A stretch of 64,000 nucleotides of DNA from Falsiroseomonas frigidaquae (GCF_012163145.1 NZ_JAAVTX010000002.1:868001-932000), one strand, 5' to 3'. Positions 8,404-17,548 are shown, counted from the stretch's first letter. Notes: a model not told the origin generated them from the sequence alone. Program-made: numbers and translations.

Positions 8404-9099
8404 ATGGCAGCGGGCGCTTCACGGCAGGGATTCGCACAGGCGCTCGGCGCCCCGGCGCTGGCCATGGGCGCCACCTTCCTGGCCTTCGGCGCCGCGGTGG
8501 CGGAAGCCGGGTTGAGCCTGCCCTGGGCCCTGCTGTGCACCGGCGCGGTCTATGGCATGGCCGGGCAACTCGTCCTGCTGCAGGTGGCGGCGGGGGGCGG
8601 CGCCGCGATGCCGGCCACCATCGCCGCGACCGCCGCCAATGCACGCTTCCTGCCGATGGCGGTGGCCATCGCGCCGCTGCTCGGGCGGGCCGGCCGGCGC
8701 TGGTGGGCGCTGCCCTTCATCGCCATCACCCCCTGGGCCGCCGGCATGCGGGTGCTGCCATCCCTGCCGGAGGCGGCGCGGCTGCCCTGGTTCATGGGCT
8801 TCGCCGTGGCGACCTGGTCCGCCGCCATGCTGACGACGGCCGCCGGGCACCTGGCCGCGCCGCTGCTGCCGCCCGCCTTCCGCGCCGCGTTGCTATTCGC
8901 CAACCCGCTGTATTTCGCCCTGCTGCTGGCCGCCGATGCGGCGCGGCCCGGCGTTGCACCGGCACTGCTGGCGGGCGTGCTGGCGGCGCCGCTGGCCTAT
9001 GTGGTGGGTGGCGCCTGGGGTCTGCCGCTGGCCGGGCTGCTGGGCGGCAGCCTCGCCTTCCTGTGGCTTCGCCGCCCTGCTCGCCTGCCTCGCGGATGA
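8404..9099 (+). CDS. azlC: AzlC family branched-chain amino acid exporter, large subunit
   Basis: A 231-residue polytopic membrane protein with the AzlC layout. ALGAPALAMGATFLAFGAAVAEAGLSLPWALLCTGAVYGMAGQ is the characteristic early segment with the small-residue motif of this family, followed by alternating hydrophobic helices to the C-terminus. AzlC works with the small AzlD to export branched-chain amino acids or analogues. The azlD start overlaps its stop by four bases. Substrate cannot be read from sequence. Confidence 0.85.
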   Translation: MAAGASRQGFAQALGAPALAMGATFLAFGAAVAEAGLSLPWALLCTGAVYGMAGQLVLLQVAAGGGAAMPATIAATAANARFLPMAVAIAPLLGRAGRRWWALPFIAITPWAAGMRVLPSLPEAARLPWFMGFAVATWSAAMLTTAAGHLAAPLLPPAFRAALLFANPLYFALLLAADAARPGVAPALLAGVLAAPLAYVVGGAWGLPLAGLLGGSLAFLWLRRPARLPRG

Positions 9100-9419
9100 G
9101 CCAGGCGGATTGGGCGCTGGCGCTCACCATCGGCATTGGCGTGGCGCTGCGCGGGCTCGGGCTGCTGCTGGGTGGAGCGTTGCGGCCGGACCATCCGGGC
9201 ATCGCCTGGGCCTCCGCCGTTTCCGTCGCCACGCTGGCCGCCTTCGTCACCCTCGCCATCGCGGCGCCGGCCGGGCTGCTGGCCACCGTGCCGCTGGCGG
9301 CGCGGCTGGCGGGGCTGGCCGGGGGTGGCCTGGCCTTCTGGCTGCTGCGCGGCCGCCTGCTACCGGCCATGGCAGTTGGGCTGGCCGCACTGTCCTTGGC
9401 CCGGAACTGGACAGGATGA
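9096..9419 (+). CDS. azlD: AzlD family small exporter subunit
   Basis: A 107-residue protein with four hydrophobic segments (ALALTIGIGVALRGLGLLLGG, ASAVSVATLAAFVTLAIAAP, TVPLAARLAGLAGGGLAFW, PAMAVGLAALSL), the size and topology of AzlD. It starts at an ATG overlapping the azlC stop (ATGA), which supports the pairing. Sequence identity to the model AzlD cannot be judged here. Confidence 0.75.
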   Translation: MSQADWALALTIGIGVALRGLGLLLGGALRPDHPGIAWASAVSVATLAAFVTLAIAAPAGLLATVPLAARLAGLAGGGLAFWLLRGRLLPAMAVGLAALSLARNWTG

Positions 9420-9425
9420 TACACT
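9396..9425 (+). promoter_or_regulatory. Possible promoter of the PAS/HWE histidine kinase
   Basis: TTGGCC (9396-9401), an 18-base spacer and TACACT (9420-9425). Transcription would begin near 9432, upstream of the chosen kinase start at 9476 and after the azlD stop. By-eye match. Confidence 0.35.
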
Positions 9426-9475
9426 AAATCGTGAAGTGGCGGGGAAGGCACCAGGCTGCAACAGACGGCGCCCGA

Positions 9476-10480
9476 ATGATCGGCTTCGACCTGGGCTCCG
9501 AGGCCGGGCGCGAACGCGCGCGGCTGGCGATGGAAAATTTCGGCATCGCCTTCTTCGAATCCAGCATGGCCAGTGGGCTGGTGGTGGTCACCCCCAACGC
9601 CTTCGCCATGTTCGGCCTGCCGGTGCCGCCGCAGATGCCGGTGCGGCGCACCGGCTTCTGGGAATGCTACCACCCCGAGGATCTGGAGGTCGCACGCGCC
9701 ACCTTCGAGTCCGATCTGCGGGGCGAGCGGGATCGCGACATCTATTGCGAGCGCGTCCGCATCATCCGCCAGACGGATCGCGCGATCCGCTGGATCGAGT
9801 TCCTCGGCCGCATGTTCGGCCCGCCCGGCGCGCGCACCCACATCGTCGGCATGCTGCGCGACGTGACAGAGCAGGCCGAGGCCGAGGCCCGCCGCTGCCT
9901 GCTGGTGCGGGAGGTGAATCACCGCGCCAACAACACGCTGTCCGTCGTGCAGTCCCTGCTGCGGCTGACCCAGGCGCAGGACGTACCGGACTACAAGCAG
10001 CGGCTGGAAAGCCGCATCCTGTCCCTGGCCCGCACCCAGTCGCTGGTGGACCAGGCGGCGCAGAACTCCGCCGCCTTCGCGCTGCTGATCGCCTCCGAAC
10101 TCGCCGCCTATCGCGACCACATCATCGTGGACGCCGACCAAGTGCCGGACCTCACGGCCAGCGCGGTGCAGCCCGTGGCGATGATTTTGTACGAAATGGC
10201 AACCAATGCCGCCAAGCACGGCGCCTTCGCCACGGCCGCGGGCCAGGTGCGAATCGACGCGGCCGCGCGGGGGGCGGAGGTGGTGCTGCACTGGGTGGAA
10301 GAGGCTGGGCCACCGATCTCGGCACCGCCGCAGCGCCGGGGAACCGGCATGGCCGTGATCCATTCCCAGATCCGCCGGCTGGGCGGCACGCTGGCGCTGG
10401 ACTGGGCACCGGCTGGGCTGGTGGCGGAACTGCGCGTTCCGCAGCTGAACTGGATCGGCCCGGCTCAGGCGAAGCCGTAG
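9476..10480 (+). CDS. PAS-domain sensor histidine kinase, HWE/HisKA_2 type
   Basis: A soluble sensor kinase of 334 residues. A PAS domain covers about residues 15-135 (AFAMFGLPVPP..., closing with HIVGMLRDVTEQAEAEAR). The phosphoacceptor H-box is LLVREVNHRANNTLSVVQSLLRL with His149, typical of the HWE/HisKA_2 group. The ATPase domain has YEMATNAAKHGAF (N box) and RGTGMAVI (G box). No transmembrane segment is seen, so it should sense a cytoplasmic cue. No response regulator is adjacent. The ATG at 9476 is preferred over a GTG at 9431, which would coincide with the predicted transcript start. The 3' end overlaps the convergent amidohydrolase gene by 16 bases. Confidence 0.88.
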   Translation: MIGFDLGSEAGRERARLAMENFGIAFFESSMASGLVVVTPNAFAMFGLPVPPQMPVRRTGFWECYHPEDLEVARATFESDLRGERDRDIYCERVRIIRQTDRAIRWIEFLGRMFGPPGARTHIVGMLRDVTEQAEAEARRCLLVREVNHRANNTLSVVQSLLRLTQAQDVPDYKQRLESRILSLARTQSLVDQAAQNSAAFALLIASELAAYRDHIIVDADQVPDLTASAVQPVAMILYEMATNAAKHGAFATAAGQVRIDAAARGAEVVLHWVEEAGPPISAPPQRRGTGMAVIHSQIRRLGGTLALDWAPAGLVAELRVPQLNWIGPAQAKP

Positions 10481-11316
10481 AGCCGCGCCGGGTTGTCCAC
10501 CAGGATCGCCCGCCGCTGCGCAGCATCCGGTGCCCAGTCGGCCAGCAGGTCGAGCAGCGCGGAATCGTCCGGGATGGTGGTGGCGTTGGGATGTGGCCAG
10601 TTGGTACCCCAGACCATCCGCTCCGGCGCCGCCGCCGCCAATGCACGCGCAAGCGGCGCCACCGCCTGCGGCCGCGCCTGGTCCAGGCTATAGGGGGAGG
10701 ACAGCTTCACCCAGCCACGCCCGGCCTGCACCAGGTCCATCACCACGCCCCAGGCCGGATGCGCCGCCCAATCCACCAGCGGCAGCTGCGCGAAATGGTC
10801 GAACACCACCGGGCAGGGCGCGGCGCGCAGCACCGGCGCGAGTTCGGCGATCTGACCGGCGCTGGCGAAAACCTGCATGTGCCAGCCGAGATCCGCCATG
10901 CGCCGGGCCAGCGGCGCGACATCCGCCAGCCCCAGGGGGATGCCCTGCACCAGGTTGGCCCGCGCGCCGACCACGCCGGCCGCCGCCATTTCCCGCGCCG
11001 CCGCAGGCTCGAAATCGGGCCGCACAACCGCCACCATGCGGGCGCGGTCCGGGCCGGCCTCGCGCAGCGCCGCCAGATGCAGGCTGTTGTCCAGGCCATA
11101 GCTGGAAGGCTGCACCAGCACCTGCCGCTGCACGCCGAGCCGCGCCAGCAGCCTGGCATGGTCTTCCAGCGTGGCGCTGCCATGTTCACGGCCACCCGGC
11201 ACCACCGGCGCCGCCACGTCGTAGACATGGTGGTGGCAATCCACCGCGCCGGGCGGCACCGCCAGACGCGGCGGGGCCGTGGCTGCGGTAAAGAGAATTT
11301 TCTCGGCATGATCCAT
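10465..11316 (-). CDS. Amidohydrolase-2 family (TIM-barrel) hydrolase
   Basis: A 283-residue member of the amidohydrolase-related family (PF04909 type). The metal-binding start is GAVDCHHHVYD (HxH). Later come VVFDHFAQLP with a conserved Asp-His, and the C-terminal WGTNWPHPNA, the family's Asp/Asn-Trp-Pro-His motif. Members include decarboxylases and lactonases acting on dicarboxylic or aromatic acids. The substrate here is unknown. The divergent neighbour is a D-2-hydroxyacid dehydrogenase 83 bases away, which suggests shared regulation of a small catabolic unit. Start is at MDHAEKILF. Confidence 0.85.
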   Translation of the reverse strand: MDHAEKILFTAATAPPRLAVPPGAVDCHHHVYDVAAPVVPGGREHGSATLEDHARLLARLGVQRQVLVQPSSYGLDNSLHLAALREAGPDRARMVAVVRPDFEPAAAREMAAAGVVGARANLVQGIPLGLADVAPLARRMADLGWHMQVFASAGQIAELAPVLRAAPCPVVFDHFAQLPLVDWAAHPAWGVVMDLVQAGRGWVKLSSPYSLDQARPQAVAPLARALAAAAPERMVWGTNWPHPNATTIPDDSALLDLLADWAPDAAQRRAILVDNPARLYGFA

Positions 11317-11399
11317 GCCGCATAGGCTACAGCCACAAGACCGGACGCCGGAAGTCTTGGCGGGCCCGAAGTCTTGGCTGAACGGAGGAACGGAACATC

Positions 11400-12410
11400 G
11401 TGCTGCGGGTATTCCTGACGCATACGCCGGAAATGCGCGGCGGCTACTACGCCGACGCCCCCTTGGCCGCGCTCCGCCAGGTGGCGGAGGTGACGCTGCA
11501 CACCGGCGACACGCCGCTGTCCGGCGCCGCCCTGGCACGTGCCGCCGCCGGCTGCCACTGCATCGTGGCGGACCGCGCCACCGCCGGCACCGCGGAGACA
11601 TTTGCCAATGCGCCGGACCTGCTGGCCTTCCTGCGGGTGGCGGTGGACATCTCCACCATCGATGTCCCCGCCGCCTCCGTCGCCGGGGTGCTGGTGACGC
11701 AGGCAACGCCGGGCTTCGTGGACAGCGTCGCGGAACTCGCCATCGGCATGATGATTGACCTGGCGCGCGGGGTTTCGCCGCTGGCCGGCGCCTATCACCA
11801 GGGCCATCCGCCCGGGTCCCGCATGGGCACGCAACTGTCCGAGAAGACGCTGGGCGTCATCGGCTGGGGCCGCATCGCGCGGCGGCTGGCAGCGCTGGCG
11901 CTGGCCTTCCGGATGCGGGTGCTGGTGCACGACCCCTACAACCCGCCCGGGGCGACGGAGGGCGTGCAGGCCGTGCCGCTGCAGCAGCTTCTGGCCGAGG
12001 CGGATTTCCTGGTCCCCCTGGCCGTCTCCACGCCGGAAACCCGCCATATCGTCGGCCCCGCCGCCTTCGCCGCGCTGAAGGACGGCGCCTTCCTGGTGAA
12101 CCTGTCGCGCGGCGAATTGGTGGATGAGGCGGCGCTGGCCGCCGCGCTGGATGGCGGGCGCCTGCGCGGCGCCGCCATGGATGTCGGCAGCGCACCGGAC
12201 CAGCGGCCGGACCCGGCGCTGGCCGCGCGGCCCAATGTGGTGGCCACCCCGCATATCGGCGGGCTGACGCCGGAGGCCGCGGAGCACCAGGCGATGGACA
12301 CGGTCCGCCAGGTGGCCGCCATTGCCGCCGGCCGTATGCCGGATGGCGCCGTCAACGCCGAGACCGCGCAGCGCCTGCGCGGCTGGTGGCAGGCGCGGGT
12401 TGCCCGATGA
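11400..12410 (+). CDS. D-isomer specific 2-hydroxyacid dehydrogenase family protein
   Basis: A 336-residue NAD(P)-dependent oxidoreductase. The catalytic-domain start is LRVFLTHTPEMR. The Rossmann nucleotide site is TLGVIGWGRIARRLAALA (GxGxxxR variant). The catalytic Arg lies in VNLSRGELVDEAAL, and the His lies in VATPHIGGLT. The usual Asp/Glu of the second motif falls in AMDVGSAPDQ. The family reduces 2-keto acids or phosphoglycerate-like substrates, and which one is not evident. The GTG start is preceded by GGAGG. It is divergent from the amidohydrolase. Confidence 0.9.
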   Translation: MLRVFLTHTPEMRGGYYADAPLAALRQVAEVTLHTGDTPLSGAALARAAAGCHCIVADRATAGTAETFANAPDLLAFLRVAVDISTIDVPAASVAGVLVTQATPGFVDSVAELAIGMMIDLARGVSPLAGAYHQGHPPGSRMGTQLSEKTLGVIGWGRIARRLAALALAFRMRVLVHDPYNPPGATEGVQAVPLQQLLAEADFLVPLAVSTPETRHIVGPAAFAALKDGAFLVNLSRGELVDEAALAAALDGGRLRGAAMDVGSAPDQRPDPALAARPNVVATPHIGGLTPEAAEHQAMDTVRQVAAIAAGRMPDGAVNAETAQRLRGWWQARVAR

Positions 12411-12430
12411 GGTTGGGGCGATGTGGTTGG

Positions 12431-12480
12431 GCCGGTGTGGGTGGGCCGGTGTGGTTAGGCCGGTGTGGTTAGGCCGGTGA
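12431..12480. repeat. 14-bp tandem repeat between the dehydrogenase and acyltransferase genes
   Basis: Units of GCCGGTGTGGTTAG at 12445-12458 and 12459-12472 are identical. Degenerate copies flank them at 12431-12444 and from 12473, and a similar partial unit precedes 12431. The array fills most of the 86-base gap before the next gene and ends 17 bases before its start. Confidence 0.75.
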
Positions 12481-12496
12481 GGTCGAGAGCAGCACC

Positions 12497-13264
12497 GTGA
12501 AGCCGCGGCGCCTGCGACTTCCGCCCGGGCGGCAGATGATCGCGGATCTGTCCTGGGCGTCGCTGCGCGTGCCGCGCTGCACGCTGACGGCGCGGCTCGC
12601 CATCCCACGCGCCCTGGCGGCGCGGGCGGCGCTGCCGGCGCCGCGGCCACCCTGGACCATCCTGTTCACCAAGGCCTTCGCCCTGGCGGCGGAGAGCCAG
12701 CCGGCGCTGCGCCGCCTGCACGCGACCCTGCCCCGCCCGGTGCTGCTGGAGGCTCCGCACGCCATCGGCTGCATCGTGCTGGAGCGCGAGCATGAAGGGC
12801 AGGCGACGCTTGCCCTGGCGCGCTTCACCGAACCGCATGCCACGCCCCTGGCGCGGCTGGCGGCGCAGCTGCACCACGCCAAGACGGCGCCGCCCACGGA
12901 ATGGCGCCACTTCCACCGCCTGCTGCGCTTCGCCCGCCTGCCCTGGCCGCTGCGCCGGCTGATGCTGCGCTGGGCGCTGGCCAGCGGCACGCCGCTGCTG
13001 CGCTATGGTGGCACCTTCGCCGTTTCCTCGCTCGGCAGCCGCCAGGCGGCGATCGTGGACAGCGTCAGCGTGCTGCCCTGCTTCCTGTCCTACGGTCCGA
13101 TCGGCGCCGATGGCGGGGTGGAGGTGTTCCTGTCTTTCGACCATCGCGTGATGGACGGCGCCGATGGCGCCGCGGCGCTGGAGGGGCTGGAGCTGGCGAT
13201 GGAATCGCTGGTGGCGGCGGAGCTGGCCGGCATGGCGATCCCGGCCCTCACCCCGGCGGAATGA
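12497..13264 (+). CDS. Stand-alone 2-oxoacid dehydrogenase E2-type acyltransferase-fold protein
   Basis: A 255-residue protein resembling only the catalytic (chloramphenicol-acetyltransferase fold) domain of E2 subunits. Near the C-terminus it has LSFDHRVMDGADGAAALEGLE, the HxxxDG active-site motif, preceded by GTFAVSSLGS, matching the family's strand before the active site. There is no lipoyl domain and no E1/E3-binding segment, so it is not a normal dehydrogenase component. The N-terminus (RQMIADLSWASLRVP) is Arg-rich. The gene begins just after the 14-bp repeat array and overlaps the convergent MFS gene by 17 bases. Substrate is unknown. Confidence 0.75.
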   Translation: MKPRRLRLPPGRQMIADLSWASLRVPRCTLTARLAIPRALAARAALPAPRPPWTILFTKAFALAAESQPALRRLHATLPRPVLLEAPHAIGCIVLEREHEGQATLALARFTEPHATPLARLAAQLHHAKTAPPTEWRHFHRLLRFARLPWPLRRLMLRWALASGTPLLRYGGTFAVSSLGSRQAAIVDSVSVLPCFLSYGPIGADGGVEVFLSFDHRVMDGADGAAALEGLELAMESLVAAELAGMAIPALTPAE

Positions 13265-14384
13265 GCGCGGCGCGGATCCAAATCGCCATCGCCACCACCC
13301 CGCATGCTGCCAGCAGGAAGGCCACGGTGAAGCCGGCGGCGACGATGATGCCGCCGAACACCACCGACCCCAGGCTCTGCCCCAGGAACAGCGCCATGGC
13401 GAAGGCGGCCACCGCGGTGCCGCGGGCTTCCGGCAGCGCCTCCGTCGCGCGCGCCTGCAGCACGCCGTGCAGCATGAAGAACAGCAGCCCCACCGCGCAT
13501 TGCGCCACCGCCACCATCCACCAGGCCGTGGCCAGGGCGAAGACGCACAGAGCCACGGCGATGCCGATGCCACCCCACAGCACCAGCCGCCGCTCCCCCA
13601 GCCAGCGCAGCAGCCGCGCGGCGTTCTGGGTGTAGAGGAGCGAGCCAAGCCCGAAGCTGGCCGCCACCGCCCCGGCGCCGGCCGCCGACAATTCGAAGCG
13701 CTCGATCAGCAGGGACGCCAGGAAGGGGAAGGCGCCGCCGAACAGCAGGAAGCCGTTGGTGGCGGCCGCCAGCAGCAGCCGCCGCCCCGGCTTGCGTTCC
13801 AGGATGCGCAGGAAGCCGGACAGCCCGATGGTGCGGCCCGCCCCCTCCGGCGCGCGCCACAGCGCCGGGCCGAGGCGCAGCGCGAAGAACACCGTCATCC
13901 CCGCCGTCATCACGCCCAGCGCGAGGAAGGCGCTGCGCCAGCCGGCATATTCGGCCACCGCGCCGGAAAGCGGCGCGGCCAGAAGCTGCGACACCACCAT
14001 GCCGGTCAGCAGCTGGCCGATCATCGCCTGGCGGTGCTCATAGGCCACCTGGTCGCCGATATGCGCCATCAGCAGGGGGATCACGGCCGCACAGGCAAAG
14101 CCACCCAGCACCCGCACCGTCAGCAGCGTGCCAAGTTCCCCGGCGAAGGCGGCGGCGACCTGGGTGCCGGCATACAGCGCCATGGAGACAGCCACGATCG
14201 GCATCTTGCCGAAGCGGTCGCCGAGCGGCCCCATGACCAGCTGGCCGACCCCATAGGCCAGCGCGAAGCCGCCGATCAGCGGCGCCACCGCGCCGAGGCC
14301 GACGTTGAATTCGCGTGCCAGCATGGGCAGCAGCGGGTCCAGCATCCGCATGCCGCAGCCGATGGTGAAGGCGGCCAGCGCCAT
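13248..14384 (-). CDS. Major facilitator superfamily transporter
   Basis: A 12-helix MFS permease. Motif A between helices 2 and 3 is GQLVMGPLGDRFGKMP, and the second-half equivalent reads more weakly. The shortest start is the ATG at 14384, but the frame is open upstream to the rlmN stop and helix 1 appears to begin before it (PPIWLMALAAFTIG). The real start may therefore be a non-ATG codon 20-odd residues upstream. Orientation and spacing suggest co-transcription after rlmN. The substrate is unknown, and drug or sugar efflux are the usual guesses for this subgroup. Confidence 0.85.
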   Translation of the reverse strand: MALAAFTIGCGMRMLDPLLPMLAREFNVGLGAVAPLIGGFALAYGVGQLVMGPLGDRFGKMPIVAVSMALYAGTQVAAAFAGELGTLLTVRVLGGFACAAVIPLLMAHIGDQVAYEHRQAMIGQLLTGMVVSQLLAAPLSGAVAEYAGWRSAFLALGVMTAGMTVFFALRLGPALWRAPEGAGRTIGLSGFLRILERKPGRRLLLAAATNGFLLFGGAFPFLASLLIERFELSAAGAGAVAASFGLGSLLYTQNAARLLRWLGERRLVLWGGIGIAVALCVFALATAWWMVAVAQCAVGLLFFMLHGVLQARATEALPEARGTAVAAFAMALFLGQSLGSVVFGGIIVAAGFTVAFLLAACGVVAMAIWIRAALIPPG

Positions 14385-14463
14385 CAGCCAGATGGGGGGA
14401 TTGATGGCGGGCGCCGCGCCCTGCCGCGGAGCGGTGCTCAGGCCCGAATCCGCGGCGGGATGG

Positions 14464-15663
14464 TCACGCCGCGTCGGCCTTCACGCGACGCGCCCGCTCG
14501 CTATCCGTCTTCAACTGCCCGCAGGCGGCCGAGATGTCCCGGCCGCGCGGGCGGCGCACCGGGCTGGAATAGCCGGCGGCTTCCACAATCTCGGCGAAGG
14601 CGCGCACCGCGTCGCCGGTGCTGGTCTTGTAGGGGCTGCCGGGCCAGGGGTTGAACGGGATCAGGTTCACCTTGGCCGGCAGGCCCTTCAACAGCCGCAC
14701 CAGCTCCCGCGCCTCGGCCGGGCTGTCATTCACGCCGCGCAGCATGACGTATTCGAAGGTGATCCGCCGCGCGTTGGAGGCGCCGGGATAGCGCCGGCAG
14801 GCCGCCATCAGCTCCTCGATCGGGTATTTCCGGTTCAGCGGCACGATCTGGTCGCGCAGCTCGTTGGTCACGGCGTGCAGGCTGACCGCGAGGTTCACGT
14901 TCAGCTCCGCCCCGCATTTGTCCATCATCGGCACGACGCCGGAGGTGGACAGCGTGATGCGCCGGCGGGACAGGGCGATGCCCTCATTGTCCATGACGAT
15001 GCGCATCGCCTTGGCGGTGTTCTCGTAGTTATAGAGCGGCTCGCCCATGCCCATGACGACGATGTTGGACAGATGCCGCGCCGTGCCGTCCTTCGGGCTC
15101 GGCCATTCGGCGTAGCTGTCCCGCGCTGCCATGAACTGGCCGACGATCTCGGCCGCGCCCAGGTTGCGCACCAGCTTCTGCGTGCCGGTGTGGCAGAAGG
15201 TGCAGGAAAGGGTGCAGCCGACCTGGGTGGAGATGCAGACGGCGCCACGATCCTCATCCATCGAGGGGATGTAGACGGTCTCGACCTGCTGGCCGTCGCG
15301 GTAGCGGAACAGGAACTTGCGGGTGCCGTCGGTGCTGGTCTGCACCGCCGTCGCCTCCGGCCGCCCCACCACGAAGCGCTCCGCCAGCCTGCCCTGCATC
15401 GGCTTGGCAATGGACGGCATCTGCGAAAAATCGGTGACGCCCTGGTGGTAGATCCAGTGCCAGAGCTGCTTGGCGCGGAACGGCTTCTCGCCGATCGCCA
15501 CCATCTCCGCCGCCAGTTCCTCGCGCGTCAGGCCCACCAGGTCGCGGCGGCCATCGGCCAGGGTGGCGGGGGGCGGGGCGAAGATCGCGGCCTTGGCCAG
15601 GATGCGTGCGCGCTCACCCTCGGACAGGTCTGATCCCGCCGGCTGGGGGGCGGTCTGGTTCAC
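14464..15663 (-). CDS. rlmN: Dual-specificity 23S rRNA/tRNA adenine-C2 methyltransferase RlmN
   Basis: Radical-SAM enzyme methylating A2503 of 23S rRNA and A37 of some tRNAs. The radical-SAM cluster motif is CTLSCTFCHTG. The two extra cysteines of the mechanism lie in the C-terminal region (ISAACGQL) and in the family context FEYVMLRGVNDS...NLIPFNPWPGSPY. The start is uncertain. I use the GTG ending at 15663, five bases past the upstream gene's stop. An ATG ending at 15708 would overlap that gene by 41 bases. Neither has a strong ribosome-binding site. It lies between the ialB-like gene and the MFS gene on the same strand. Confidence 0.95.
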   Translation of the reverse strand: MNQTAPQPAGSDLSEGERARILAKAAIFAPPPATLADGRRDLVGLTREELAAEMVAIGEKPFRAKQLWHWIYHQGVTDFSQMPSIAKPMQGRLAERFVVGRPEATAVQTSTDGTRKFLFRYRDGQQVETVYIPSMDEDRGAVCISTQVGCTLSCTFCHTGTQKLVRNLGAAEIVGQFMAARDSYAEWPSPKDGTARHLSNIVVMGMGEPLYNYENTAKAMRIVMDNEGIALSRRRITLSTSGVVPMMDKCGAELNVNLAVSLHAVTNELRDQIVPLNRKYPIEELMAACRRYPGASNARRITFEYVMLRGVNDSPAEARELVRLLKGLPAKVNLIPFNPWPGSPYKTSTGDAVRAFAEIVEAAGYSSPVRRPRGRDISAACGQLKTDSERARRVKADAA

Positions 15664-15667
15664 AGTA

Positions 15668-16177
15668 TCAGCGGCGCCCGGCCGGGCATTCGCGGGAGAT
15701 CGCCTCATAGGCCGCGGTGAAGCCGGACAGGGAGAAGGTATCGGTCACGGCGGCGCGGCCCGGGCCCGGGCTCTGCACCACCGCTTCCAGCCCGCCGCGG
15801 AAGGCGCTGATCAGGCCGGGGCTGCTCTGGAAGAAGGCGCTGGACTGCACCGTGCCGTAGCTGCGGAATTCGTTGCTGCCGACCGTCATCTCCACCGTCG
15901 CCTGGCGCGGCAGCGGCGTGCCGAGGGACACGGCAACCTGGTCGCGCCCCGCCGGGCGGTGCGTCACGGTCAGGGTGACGTTCTGGCGTGCCTGCGCCGC
16001 CGCGCCTTCGCCACGCTGGGCGCGGGTGAAGGCGTAGCAGACCTTCTGGCCGCCTTCCTGATGCGTCGCCGCCGTCCAGGCCTGATGTGTGCCCAGGCGC
16101 TGCGGCTGCGCGCGCTGCGCCTCCGCGGCAACGGGGATGACCAGCGCGGCGAGAAGGGGAAGAGCGATACGGACCAT
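15668..16177 (-). CDS. Invasion-associated locus B (IalB) family secreted protein
   Basis: A 169-residue exported protein. The signal peptide VRIALPLLAALVIPVAAEAQ lies at residues 2-21, followed by a beta-rich domain. Recognisable pieces are GGQKVCYAFTRAQ and the C-terminal RECPAGR, the paired Cys positions of the IalB fold. IalB was named in Bartonella, but homologues are widespread in free-living alphaproteobacteria and have no proven general function. It lies directly upstream of rlmN on the same strand. Start at MVRIALPL gives a clean signal peptide. Confidence 0.8.
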   Translation of the reverse strand: MVRIALPLLAALVIPVAAEAQRAQPQRLGTHQAWTAATHQEGGQKVCYAFTRAQRGEGAAAQARQNVTLTVTHRPAGRDQVAVSLGTPLPRQATVEMTVGSNEFRSYGTVQSSAFFQSSPGLISAFRGGLEAVVQSPGPGRAAVTDTFSLSGFTAAYEAISRECPAGRR

Positions 16178-16285
16178 GCCCTGATAGATACGGCGCGGCA
16201 TCCGCTGCGGCAACCCGGCATGACGCCCCCGGACCCGCGCCCCGGGTTACGCTAGCTTGCGTTCCGCGCGGCCCGCGCATGCTCT

Positions 16286-17548
16286 ATGCAGGACGCGATG
16301 ACCGCACGCGACGCCGCCGACACCCAACTCGCCGCCCAGTACGAGGCCTATCCCTATCCCGCGCGCGATGCGCGGGACGAGGCGAAGCGCCTGGTGATCG
16401 GCAGCCCCTCACACCTGCGGGAGATCGACCACTGGATCTTCGGCGGCCGGCGACCTGCCGGGCAGGCGCTGCGCGTGCTGATGGCCGGCGGCGGGTCCGG
16501 CGACGGCACCATCATGCTGGCGCAGCAGATGCAAAGCCTCGGAAGGCCGGGGCGGGTCACCTGGCTGGACCGTTCCGCCCAGGCGAAGCGGGTGGCCCAG
16601 GCGCGCGCGGCGGCGCGGGGGCTGGAGAATATCCGCTTCGAGGATGGTTCGCTGCTCGACCTGCCGGGCTCCGGCCTCGGGCCATTCGACTACATCGACT
16701 GCTGCGGCGTGCTGCACCACCTGCCGGACCCGGCGGCGGGGCTGGCGGCGCTGGCATCGGTGCTGGCGCCGGGCGGCGGGCTGGGCATCATGGTCTATGC
16801 GCCGCATGGCCGCACCGGCGTCTACATGCTGCAGGACGCGCTGCGCCTGCTGGCCCCGCCCGAGGACGCGCCCCCGGATCGGGTGGAGATCGCCAAGCGG
16901 CTGTGGAAACAGGTGCCGGAGACGGCCTGGCTGCGGAAGAACCCCTGGATCGACGACCACATCAAGGGCGGCGATGCCGGGCTCTACGACCTGCTGCTGA
17001 ACCCGCGCGACCGTGCCTATTCCGTGCCGCAACTGGCCGAGCTGGTCGCCGGCGCCGGCCTGCGCATCGAATGCCTGGTGGAGCCGCTGCGCTACGACCC
17101 GGACAGCTACCTGGCCGACCCGAAGCTGCGCGCCCGGGCGCGGGGCCTGGACCCGGTCGCCCGCGCCGCGCTGGCGGAGGCGATCTGTGGCAACATGGGC
17201 ATCCACATCGCCTACCTGACCCGCGCGGCGGAGCCGGTGCCGCCCCGCCCCTGGCAGGACGACGCCACCATCCCGGTGCTGCGGGAACTGGACGGCCCCA
17301 CCCTGGCCCGCGCCCTGCGGCCGGATGGCGTCCTGCCGGTGACCTTCGACGGGCTGCGCGTGGCGGTGCCGCTGCCTCGTCTGGCGGCCGCGCTGCTGGC
17401 GCGCATCGATGGACGCACCGGCTGGGGCGAGATCCTGGACGGCGTTGTCGCGGCCGGCGCCAGCCGCGACCAGGCGCTGCGCGACCGCGATGCGCTGGTG
17501 CAGGCGATGGAGCGGATGAACCGGCTGCTGATCGCGGCCTCCGCCTGA
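16286..17548 (+). CDS. SAM-dependent class I methyltransferase
   Basis: A 420-residue protein. After a short N-terminal helix (AAQYEAYPYPARD, a motif seen in several methyltransferases acting on small metabolites), the Rossmann core has RVLMAGGGSGDGTIMLAQQ (motif I), VTWLDRS (the acidic ribose-binding position) and FDYIDCCGVLHHLPDPAAGLAALASVLAPGG, a textbook motif II/III region. The C-terminal ~180 residues are extra and of unknown role. The substrate is unknown. A YdcF-type gene follows after 14 bases. Confidence 0.85.
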   Translation: MQDAMTARDAADTQLAAQYEAYPYPARDARDEAKRLVIGSPSHLREIDHWIFGGRRPAGQALRVLMAGGGSGDGTIMLAQQMQSLGRPGRVTWLDRSAQAKRVAQARAAARGLENIRFEDGSLLDLPGSGLGPFDYIDCCGVLHHLPDPAAGLAALASVLAPGGGLGIMVYAPHGRTGVYMLQDALRLLAPPEDAPPDRVEIAKRLWKQVPETAWLRKNPWIDDHIKGGDAGLYDLLLNPRDRAYSVPQLAELVAGAGLRIECLVEPLRYDPDSYLADPKLRARARGLDPVARAALAEAICGNMGIHIAYLTRAAEPVPPRPWQDDATIPVLRELDGPTLARALRPDGVLPVTFDGLRVAVPLPRLAAALLARIDGRTGWGEILDGVVAAGASRDQALRDRDALVQAMERMNRLLIAASA

